Shown: piece after piece, positions 8,802 through 14,368 of the stretch
How the letters are laid out: each line of letters begins with the position of its first letter
Position numbering within the stretch: the first letter of the stretch is position 1
NCBI GenBank assembly: GCA_016791285.1
Contig: JAEUMX010000224.1
Location: 1 to 15,039 of the forward strand
Direction of reading: 5' to 3'
Length of the DNA: 15,039 bases
From: Burkholderiales bacterium
GTDB taxonomy: Bacteria; Pseudomonadota; Gammaproteobacteria; Burkholderiales; JAEUMW01
Notes under the pieces: model-generated
Seen by the model: the letters and a program-made list of their open reading frames with translations, nothing else
Databases searched by the model: none
What the model was told of the DNA's origin: nothing
Made by a program: the position numbers and the translations under genes

Positions 8802-9752
8802 CTATCCCCGGCGCCGGTACTCGCCGGGGCCCGCGCCCATCTCGCGCTTGAAGGCCCGCGCGAAAGCCGCCTCGGATTCGTATCCGACCGCGCTAGCGAC
8901 CTGTGCGATGCTGCGGCGGCTCTCGCGCAGGCTTCGCCCGGCGACCTGCATGCGCCAGGCAGTCAGGTACGACATGGGCGGTGCGCCGACCAGCAAGGTG
9001 AAACGCTCGGCGAACGCGGAGCGCGACAGCAGCGCTTCGGCGGCGAGCTCCTCCGCCGTCCACGGATGCGCGACCCGCGCGTGCATCAGAGCGAGCGCGC
9101 GCCCCACGGCCGGGTCGCGCAGGCCTGCCAGCCAGCCCTGTTGTCCCGGCGGCAGCGTCGCGAGGTAGCCGCGCACCGCCTCGACGAACAGCAGTTCGGA
9201 CAAGCGGGCGAGGACGGTCTCCGAGCCGGCGCGCGCGGCGGCGACCTCCTGCGCGGCAAAGCGGAACGACGAGGCGACCCACTCCGACTCGGGTCGGCCG
9301 TTGAGATCGAGCACGAGGAACTGGGGCAGCGCGTCGAGGAGCGGGTGCCGGCGCATTTCGGTGGCGACGAAGCCGCACACGATGCGGGTGAGGGCACCGC
9401 CGCCACCGTGGTCGATGCGGGCAAGCGCCCCTTCTTGCTGCATCTCTACCAGCGCGTCGGCGTCGAACGCGCGCAGCCCTGCTTCGCTCGCGAGAAGGTG
9501 CGCGTCGTTGCGCGGCAGGAGCACGACCGAACCTGCCGCCACTTCGACCGGGGCCGCGTTCTTGAGCTGCATCAGCATGCGGCCGTCCAGCACGTAGTGA
9601 AACGCGACCACGCTGGCCACGTCAGTGAGCACGTGGCGGCAGTCCTCCGGTCCGATCTGCGCCCTGATGCACCAGGGTGCGGTGAAGAAGGCATCGAGGA
9701 ACACGCCGCCGCTCAGGCGGACAACTTTCAAGAGTTCGGATAGCGCGTCCAT
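8802..9752 (-). CDS. AraC-family transcriptional regulator (cupin + double HTH), copy 2
   Basis: This is a paralogue of the regulator at 6516-7532 and collinear with it: MDALSELLKVVRLSGGVFLDAFF, APWCIRAQ, LPPGQQGWLAGLRDPAVGRAL, WTAEELAAEALLSRSAFAERF (HTH 1) and VGYESEAAFARAFKREMG (HTH 2). I set the start at the ATG of MDALSE (9752, 316 aa) because it aligns with the start of copy 1. An in-frame ATG at 9791 would add 13 residues (MTDPPRVLPDPPA); neither start has a good ribosome site. It converges on the methyltransferase (43-bp gap) and is divergent from the DsrE-like gene, which is the most likely target besides itself. The ligand is unknown. Confidence 0.92.
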   Translation of the reverse strand: MDALSELLKVVRLSGGVFLDAFFTAPWCIRAQIGPEDCRHVLTDVASVVAFHYVLDGRMLMQLKNAAPVEVAAGSVVLLPRNDAHLLASEAGLRAFDADALVEMQQEGALARIDHGGGGALTRIVCGFVATEMRRHPLLDALPQFLVLDLNGRPESEWVASSFRFAAQEVAAARAGSETVLARLSELLFVEAVRGYLATLPPGQQGWLAGLRDPAVGRALALMHARVAHPWTAEELAAEALLSRSAFAERFTLLVGAPPMSYLTAWRMQVAGRSLRESRRSIAQVASAVGYESEAAFARAFKREMGAGPGEYRRRG

Positions 9753-9792
9753 CGCCGGCGGATCAGGCAGCACGCGCGGCGGATCGGTCATG

Positions 9793-9802
9793 TTCCGGTC
9801 GC
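9793..9802. promoter_or_regulatory. Possible operator word TTCCGGTCGC, copy 2
   Basis: This is the second copy of the ten bases at 7565-7574, on the same strand and at a similar distance (41 bases) upstream of the aligned MDALSE start of the paralogous regulator. If the longer 9791 start is used instead, the word would sit in the ribosome-binding position, so its presence mildly favours the shorter start. Confidence 0.3.
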
Positions 9803-9905
9803 CGCCCGAGGCCTAGAGTGAGAGGAACGCGTCGTGGCCGTTGCATGGCGCGGATTCTAGAGCCTGTTCACGCTCGAAAGCGTACCTAAACGGAGGTTCG
9901 AAATC

Positions 9906-10322
9906 ATGAAGAGACTGGCCATGGTTGTGCGGGACGATGCCTACGACCGACTGCTGACACCGCTCACCTTCGCGTGGGTCATGGCGGGCGAGGGCACCGA
10001 GGTCGACATCCTGTTCGTGCTGTGGGCGGTGCGCGTGCTGACGCCGGAAGGTTTGCGCTCGCTCAAGGTCGACGCGAACCATGCCGGGGAGGAGGCCTGG
10101 CTGCGCGAGCGTCTGGCGCGCGATGGCGATCCGGCCGAAATTCACGACTACCTAAAAATGCTCAAGGCATCCGGCAAGGTGCGCTTCTACGGATGTCGGC
10201 TCGCGGCGGCGAACTTCGACGTTACCCCCGAGAACCTCGTCGCCGAGGCGGACGGCATCGTCGATGCGAGCTGGTTCCTGAAGGAGCGCGCGGTCAAGGC
10301 CGATCACTGCCAGTATTTCTGA
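9906..10322 (+). CDS. DsrE/DsrF-like family protein
   Basis: This is a small soluble protein of 138 aa with the DsrE-type Rossmann-like fold. A first strand KRLAMVVRDD is followed by a helix with LLTPLTFAWVMAGEGTEVDI, the strand DILFVLWAV, a lysine/alanine-rich helix (YLKMLKASGKV) and FYGCRLAAANF with C97, the position where sulfur-carrier DsrE/TusD relatives carry the reactive cysteine. A second cysteine, C135, is three residues from the C-terminus (HCQYF). Family members move persulfide sulfur or are uncharacterised; no dsrF/dsrH/tus partner is next to it, so a sulfur-relay role is only possible. GGAGG lies 9 nt before the ATG. It is divergent from AraC copy 2, with 114-153 bp between the two starts. 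Confidence 0.75.
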   Translation: MKRLAMVVRDDAYDRLLTPLTFAWVMAGEGTEVDILFVLWAVRVLTPEGLRSLKVDANHAGEEAWLRERLARDGDPAEIHDYLKMLKASGKVRFYGCRLAAANFDVTPENLVAEADGIVDASWFLKERAVKADHCQYF

Positions 10323-10436
10323 GCGGCCGCTCCTCGAAGGCGTGCCGCCTGACCGCACCTGGCGAGTCCAGTGCCGGTGGTCGCGCCCAGGATCGCTGTT
10401 GATTTGATCGGCTATCGCGCAACACGGCGCCGGCTG

Positions 10437-10465
10437 TTGAGTTCTCGAATGAGAGGTAATAGACT
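10437..10465 (+). promoter_or_regulatory. Predicted promoter of the toxin-antitoxin operon
   Basis: TTGAGT (10437-10442, four of six matches to the -35 consensus), 17 bases, then TAGACT (10460-10465, four of six matches to the -10). It lies about 30 bases before the antitoxin ATG. The -10 hexamer overlaps the inverted repeat at 10461-10482, as expected for an autorepressed operon. Confidence 0.5.
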
Positions 10466-10482
10466 AGTTCCCTGACTAGTCT
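10461..10482. promoter_or_regulatory. Palindromic operator of the toxin-antitoxin operon
   Basis: A perfect inverted repeat AGACTAGT-TCCCTG-ACTAGTCT (8-bp arms, 6-bp spacer) lies just upstream of the antitoxin gene and overlaps the predicted -10. A further half-site CTAGT follows directly at 10481-10485. Phd/YefM antitoxins bind such palindromes with their N-terminal domain and repress their own operon, so this is the probable autoregulatory site. Confidence 0.65.
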
Positions 10483-10495
10483 AGTTGGGACGGAA

Positions 10496-10753
10496 ATGAA
10501 GGCTTGGCCAGTTCAGGAAGCGAAGGCTCGTTTCAGCGAGTTCCTCGATGCGTGTATCACCGACGGACCGCAGATGGTGACCAAACGGGGTGCAGAAGCG
10601 GCCGTGCTGGTGCCTGTAGAGGAGTGGCGACGGCTCCATGCGACCGCACGCCCCTCGCTGAAGGATCTGCTGCTGTCGGATGTGGGAAGGACTGAGTGCT
10701 TGACTCCGCCCAGGCGGGTCGCACGCAGACGGAAAGTCGCCGTTGCGGTATAG
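10496..10753 (+). CDS. Type II antitoxin, Phd/YefM family
   Basis: This is an 85-aa antitoxin. The N-terminal ~50 residues, MKAWPVQEAKARFSEFLDAC followed by GPQMVTKRGAEAAVLVPVEEWRRL, match the Phd/YefM dimerisation and DNA-binding fold (A-K-A-x-F-S-E start, T-K-R/K-G strand, V-L-V-P-x-x-E-W). The remaining basic C-terminal tail (PSLKDLLLSDVG, RRVARRRKVAVAV) should wrap around the toxin. It neutralises the PIN toxin encoded just downstream and probably represses the operon through the upstream palindrome. A purine-rich GGGACGGAA lies immediately before the ATG. Its 3' end overlaps the toxin start by 11 nt. Confidence 0.92.
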   Translation: MKAWPVQEAKARFSEFLDACITDGPQMVTKRGAEAAVLVPVEEWRRLHATARPSLKDLLLSDVGRTECLTPPRRVARRRKVAVAV

Positions 10754-11171
10754 CCTAAATTTGTATCTGCTCGACACCAACGTCATCTCTGAATTGCGCA
10801 AGCCACGACCCCACGGCGCGGTCGTAGCCTGGCTGCAATCCACGGCGGAGGCCGACCTGCATTTGTCGGCCGTGACCCTTGGTGAAATTCAGGCCGGTAT
10901 CGAGCTGACTCGGGAGCGGGACGCAGCCAAAGCCTCCGAAATCGAGGGATGGACTGATCTCCTGGCAGCTTCGTACAGCGTGTTGCCAATGGACGGCGAG
11001 ACGTTTCGCATATGGGCTCGGTTGATGCACCGGAAATCCGATATGTTGTACGAGGATGGCATGATCGCAGCTACAGCGATTCTCCATGAGCTGACAATCG
11101 TGACTCGAAATGTCGCCGACTTCGCGCAGTTCGACGTGAGGCTGTTGAACCCGTTCGAGACGAGAGAGTGA
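10743..11171 (+). CDS. vapC: Type II toxin, VapC/FitB-like PIN-domain ribonuclease
   Basis: This is a PIN-domain endoribonuclease of 142 aa. The metal-binding acidic residues are in place: D11 (YLLDTNVISE), E48 (LSAVTLGEIQAG), D105 (LYEDGMIAATA) and D126 near TRNVADF. PIN toxins cleave tRNA, rRNA or mRNA when not bound by antitoxin. I chose the TTG start at 10743 because GGAAAG ends 6 nt upstream; it overlaps the antitoxin stop, giving translational coupling. A second in-frame TTG at 10761 would still precede the first catalytic aspartate. The C-terminal LLNPFE is typical of the FitB-like subgroup. The pairing with a Phd/YefM antitoxin, rather than a VapB, is common. Confidence 0.93.
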   Translation: MRYSLNLYLLDTNVISELRKPRPHGAVVAWLQSTAEADLHLSAVTLGEIQAGIELTRERDAAKASEIEGWTDLLAASYSVLPMDGETFRIWARLMHRKSDMLYEDGMIAATAILHELTIVTRNVADFAQFDVRLLNPFETRE

Positions 11172-11198
11172 ACGGCTAACTCAGATCTTCTTCTAGTC

Positions 11199-12326
11199 AT
11201 GAAGTCCCTCGTCGCTTGGCTTCAACGGCTCGCCACTGTCACACCGGAACTCGGCCCTTCGATCGACTACTTTCGCGTTTGCGTACACGGCGCTGATCCC
11301 CTTGACATTGGAAGCTGGATCTTGTCCGTCGAACCGCAGGGCCTCTCCGGCCATAGCCCGCAAGCACTCGGACCAGAAGCATGGTCGGTCCTGAGACTGC
11401 CGGATGCCCCAAATGAGGTGGCAAACTGCCACACTCGGCATCGTCTCGCGGCAGACCTTGCTTGCCTGCTTTCGCTTGCTTTGGAGCGCACGATCACGAT
11501 CCCAATCGACTTTGCCATCCACGTACCGCAACTCCAAAAGGTAGTTTTTCAACCAGCCGGGCAAATAGTCGACACAGACCTTCTGGGGCCCTTGCCGGCG
11601 GATGCGAAGCAACGGATCAGCACCTACGCCACCGCTGTCGCCGGTCTTTTGCCCGATGACCAGGACGTTATTGGAGCGGCAGGCGCTGCTTACCACGGTG
11701 CATTGTTGTTGTTTGACAAGGAACCGCGCGCCGCATACACGTTGTTGGTCGCTGGCATCGAAGTTCTTTCGCGCCGATACGGGTCTCCCCCAACACAGTG
11801 GGAAGACTGGGAAGCAGCATCGAATTGGGATGAACTGTTCACGGCGCAATGCCTGACTGTGGAGCAAGCTGCGGCCATGCAGGCGCGACTTATGGCCGAC
11901 AGGCAGCTTCGCCTCGGAGGTACGTTTCGGACATACGCTTCGAGAAGACCTCGGGACAGCTTCTGGGACAAGTCACTCGACCATTGGGTCCCCGTAGTCG
12001 ATGCAAACACTGGTGCCTGGCTCCCTCCGACCAAGAGCGCGAGTCGAACGATCGCAGACCTATTGCCAAGGGACCGAGCCGTTCTCGAGAAGTCGCTTGC
12101 TAAGAGCTATCAGCTTCGCTCCGCCGTCGTACATGAAGTCAAGTGGTTCGATTTGATGACTCTGGGTCAGCCCCTAGGGGAGGTAAACTACGGCGAACAC
12201 CCTCTTTCGTTTCCCGTTCTTCGGGCGTTGCTCGGCGAGCTCATATGGGTTGAAATAGCAAATCGTACATCCACCGCCGTGCTGCCAGACTTTCAGCTGT
12301 TGCGGCAACCCCAAGATGTTTCCTAA
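11199..12326 (+). CDS. Uncharacterised protein with HEPN-like C-terminal domain
   Basis: The 375-aa product is not recognised as a named protein. The C-terminal half resembles HEPN (ApeA-like) helical domains: a first helix AAYTLLVAGIEVLSRRYG at ~178-195 and a last helix SLAKSYQLRSAVVHEVKWFD at ~299-318. The latter carries R307-x4-H312, which fits the R-x4-6-H ribonuclease motif. The N-terminal ~150 residues are novel to me, with no signal peptide or transmembrane segment. It starts 27 nt after the toxin stop and could be co-transcribed with the TA pair, although the ATG has no clear Shine-Dalgarno. Composition is lower in GC than the chromosome (one line counted at about 57%), in keeping with acquisition. 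The HEPN call rests on motif and helix pattern only. The alternative is an unrelated helical protein. Confidence 0.55.
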   Translation: MKSLVAWLQRLATVTPELGPSIDYFRVCVHGADPLDIGSWILSVEPQGLSGHSPQALGPEAWSVLRLPDAPNEVANCHTRHRLAADLACLLSLALERTITIPIDFAIHVPQLQKVVFQPAGQIVDTDLLGPLPADAKQRISTYATAVAGLLPDDQDVIGAAGAAYHGALLLFDKEPRAAYTLLVAGIEVLSRRYGSPPTQWEDWEAASNWDELFTAQCLTVEQAAAMQARLMADRQLRLGGTFRTYASRRPRDSFWDKSLDHWVPVVDANTGAWLPPTKSASRTIADLLPRDRAVLEKSLAKSYQLRSAVVHEVKWFDLMTLGQPLGEVNYGEHPLSFPVLRALLGELIWVEIANRTSTAVLPDFQLLRQPQDVS

Positions 12327-12376
12327 CCCCAACTCCATAAGGGGTCGTCAACCGGCGGCGCGTGCTTGCCGGCCAC

Positions 12377-12401
12377 TATTTGAGCCGGCCGTATGAAGTC
12401 T
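12377..12401 (+). repeat. Left terminal inverted repeat of the IS630 element
   Basis: TATTTGAGCCGGC at the outer edge and ATGAAGTCT at the inner edge match the reverse complement of 13481-13505 at 21 of 25 positions; the differences are at positions 8 and 14-16. Immediately inside lies a small GAAGT-CTGA-ACTTC palindrome (12395-12408). Confidence 0.88.
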
Positions 12402-12433
12402 GAACTTCTTGCAGCCGACGGAGTCAGAGCGTC

Positions 12434-13480
12434 ATGGAAAAAGAAGACGCTCGATATCAGAAGCTGGAGCAACTGCACGAGAGGCGCAAGCAGGTCGTGC
12501 GGCTGCATCTTCGTGGCAGTGGGGTGATGGAGATCGTGAGGCTGACGGGGCTGAGCTACCCGACGGTGCGCAAGGCCGTTGACCTGTTCACCGAAGGGGG
12601 CTGGCCGGCGGTCAAGCCTGCCGCCCGGGGCCGCAATGCCGGGGACGGGCGACTGCTCGGCGCCGAGCAAGAAGCCATCGTTCGGCGCACCATTTGCGAC
12701 AAGCGGCCCGAGCAACTGAAGATGGAGTTCGCGCTGTGGACGCGCGGCGCGGTCATGCAGTTCATCGAGCGCGAGTTCGGCATCCGGGTGTCCATCCGGG
12801 CCACCGGCGAGTACCTGCGGCGCTGGGGCTTCACGCCCCAGAAGCCGATCAAGCGCGCCTACGAGCAGCGGCCCGAGGCGGTCAGGCAGTGGCTGGATCA
12901 GGAGTACCCGGCGATCGAACACCGTGCCAAAACCGAGGGCGGCGAGATCCACTGGGGCGACGAGACGGCGCTGGTCAACACCGACGTGCGTGGTCGCAGC
13001 TATGCACCGCGCGGCAAGACCCCCGTGACCATGGCCGTCGGCGGCACGCGCGAGAAGCTGTCGATGATCTCCACCGTCACCAACCAGGGTCGGGCCAATT
13101 GGATGATCATCGACGGCGCCTTCAACCACGAGCGGCTCATCGAGTTCCTGGATGCGCTGCGGCGCGATGGCAAGCGCCGACGCAAGAAGGTCTTCCTGAT
13201 CCTGGACAACCTGGGCGTGCATCACTGCAAGCCCGTCAAGGCTTGGCTGGCCGAGCACCAGGCCGACATCGAGGCGTTCTTCCTGCCCAGCTACAGCCCC
13301 GAGCTGAACCCCGACGAGCGGCTCAACGCCGACCTGAAGCAGGCCATCGGCTCGAAGGTGCCGGTTCACACCCAAGCCAAACTGCGCACCGCCGCCAACG
13401 AGCACATGCACTTCATCGCGGCCAATCGTGACCGCGTGCGGGCCTACTTCCAAGACCCGATCGTCAAGTACGCGGCGTGA
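12434..13480 (+). CDS. IS630-family DDE transposase
   Basis: This 348-aa transposase catalyses cut-and-paste movement of the surrounding element. An N-terminal helix-turn-helix lies at ~20-55 (RRKQVVRLHLRGSGVMEIV, then SYPTVRKAVDLF), with a second, basic HTH at ~75-140 ending WGFTPQKPIKRAYEQRPE. The DDE domain follows: HWGDET with D176, LILDNLGVHH with D258, and SYSPELNPDERLNADLK with E295. These are the signatures shared by IS630 and Tc1/mariner. It is full length with no frameshift, so the element may be active. The ATG at 12434 has GGAG about 10 nt upstream. The stop ends directly against the right inverted repeat. Confidence 0.96.
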   Translation: MEKEDARYQKLEQLHERRKQVVRLHLRGSGVMEIVRLTGLSYPTVRKAVDLFTEGGWPAVKPAARGRNAGDGRLLGAEQEAIVRRTICDKRPEQLKMEFALWTRGAVMQFIEREFGIRVSIRATGEYLRRWGFTPQKPIKRAYEQRPEAVRQWLDQEYPAIEHRAKTEGGEIHWGDETALVNTDVRGRSYAPRGKTPVTMAVGGTREKLSMISTVTNQGRANWMIIDGAFNHERLIEFLDALRRDGKRRRKKVFLILDNLGVHHCKPVKAWLAEHQADIEAFFLPSYSPELNPDERLNADLKQAIGSKVPVHTQAKLRTAANEHMHFIAANRDRVRAYFQDPIVKYAA

Positions 13481-13505
13481 AGACTTCATCTTGCCGGATC
13501 AAATA
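13481..13505 (-). repeat. Right terminal inverted repeat of the IS630 element
   Basis: This begins immediately after the transposase stop codon and ends in AAATA, whose TA is the target duplication. Its reverse complement matches the left end at 21 of 25 positions. The outer TA is simultaneously the first two bases of the palindrome at 13504-13524. Confidence 0.88.
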
Positions 13506-13524
13506 AAGCTAAGGCTTAGCTTTA
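13504..13524. promoter_or_regulatory. Perfect 10-bp-arm palindrome before the ClpP-like gene
   Basis: TAAAGCTAAG-G-CTTAGCTTTA: two perfect 10-bp arms around a single G, ending six bases before the ATG of the ClpP-like gene. A palindrome this close to a start, where no Shine-Dalgarno is seen, could be an operator or a structure controlling translation. The IS630 element sits exactly at its outer TA. The function is unknown. Confidence 0.45.
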
Positions 13525-13529
13525 GCCCG

Positions 13530-14324
13530 ATGATCGCGAAGAGCACCGAGTTTGTCTTCCGAGTCGCCGCGGTGCTGTTGTCGGCTGCCGGGGTTGCACA
13601 TGGGGATGTAGTACCTATTCAGGCGAGGAACAAATGCCCGGACATGAGGAGCCCATGCTACGAAATAAGAGGTCCAATAACTGAGAAGGACCTGGCCCTT
13701 GTTAGTGTTATCGCCGAGCGCGCGACGAAGAACCAGCATCGGAATAGCTTCTTCCACCTTAACAGCAAGGGCGGTGACGTCGATGCTGCCATTCAGATCG
13801 GCCGGCACCTTCGGGAGCTCTCTGCGATCGCAGCAGTCGGCGCAACTGCTGAATGCCTGAGCGCATGCGTGTTTGTATTGGCCGGCGCAACTCGACGAGC
13901 AGTTGGTTCTACGGCAAGAATTGGAATCCACCGACCATACTCACTCCGAACGGACATCCGCGACTACAGGGCAGCGCAAAAAGAGCATAGTCGGCTCGCG
14001 ATCACGGCAAAAACGTACTTGGAAGACATGAACCTTCCCACAAGCCTTTACGACGCTATGATGCGCGTGCCACCTGAGAACATCCGCATTCTAAGCCAGC
14101 ACGAACTAACGAGCTTTGGACTCAATCAAATTGATCCTGCCGAACAGGAACTAATTGACACCTTAGAAGCTCGCCAGTACGGGCTTAACAAGCTCGACTA
14201 CGTACGTAGAAAGGGGGAAGTCTTAGTAGCATGCGCCCACGCATGGTCGAGTGGACAAGAGAGCGGCAATTTCGATGAATACTTCTCGTGTAGGGAGCGC
14301 GTCATGCGCGGGGAACCACAGTGA
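13530..14324 (+). CDS. Exported ClpP-like serine protease-fold protein (COG3904-type)
   Basis: This is a 264-aa predicted periplasmic protein. Residues 1-25 form a signal peptide (KSTEFVFR charged start, VAAVLLSAAGVA core, likely cleavage after AHG). The mature part has the ClpP/crotonase-like pattern FFHLNSKGGDVDAAIQIGRHLRE (~74-96), then ECLSACVFVLAGA with candidate nucleophile S111, then ARIGIHRPY with H134. These are the hallmarks of the COG3904 predicted periplasmic family. Four of its seven cysteines (C36, C43, C109, C113) could form disulfides outside the cytoplasm. The in-frame reading begins inside the transposase gene, but the signal peptide makes the ATG at 13530 the likely start. 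Composition is the lowest in GC of the window (one line counted at about 53%). The IS insertion lies 24 bases upstream, so its native promoter may be lost. The substrate is unknown. Confidence 0.72.
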   Translation: MIAKSTEFVFRVAAVLLSAAGVAHGDVVPIQARNKCPDMRSPCYEIRGPITEKDLALVSVIAERATKNQHRNSFFHLNSKGGDVDAAIQIGRHLRELSAIAAVGATAECLSACVFVLAGATRRAVGSTARIGIHRPYSLRTDIRDYRAAQKEHSRLAITAKTYLEDMNLPTSLYDAMMRVPPENIRILSQHELTSFGLNQIDPAEQELIDTLEARQYGLNKLDYVRRKGEVLVACAHAWSSGQESGNFDEYFSCRERVMRGEPQ

Positions 14325-14368
14325 TCTAACGTCTGGCGACCCTCTACCCGCCATCCGAACCACACCCC

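Larger units (their letters stand above)
12377..13505 (+). mobile_element. Complete IS630-family insertion sequence
   Basis: A 1.1-kb element bounded by imperfect 25-bp inverted repeats (21 of 25 identical), each ending in TA at the outer edge (12377-12378 and 13504-13505). IS630 elements insert at TA and duplicate it, so those two TAs are read as the target duplication. The single transposase gene fills the interior. Its GC-rich composition contrasts with the AT-richer genes on both sides (the HEPN-like gene and the ClpP-like gene). Removing the element and one TA joins the stretch ending GGCCAC to TAAAGCTAAG, restoring the spacer before the ClpP-like gene. Confidence 0.9.

Noticed and set aside
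8806..8829. GC-rich inverted repeat CCCCGGCG-N8-CGCCGGGG between the convergent methyltransferase and AraC genes, as a bidirectional terminator.
   Set aside because: It lies within the last codons of the AraC gene, has no T-run on either side, and may simply reflect the arginine/glycine codons there.
10321..10332. Palindrome GAGCGGCCGCTC at the DsrE stop, as a terminator or operator.
   Set aside because: It has no loop and no T-run, and short GC palindromes are common in such GC-rich DNA.
11165..14335. YTAAC words just after three stop codons (near 11176, 12323 and 14326) and a GTTGAGT at 10436, resembling integron attC/core sites.
   Set aside because: No complete attC (paired R''/L'' and L'/R' arms with a downstream GTTRRRY) can be assembled after any of these genes, and the gaps of 27 and 44 nt are too short. 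No integrase is present.
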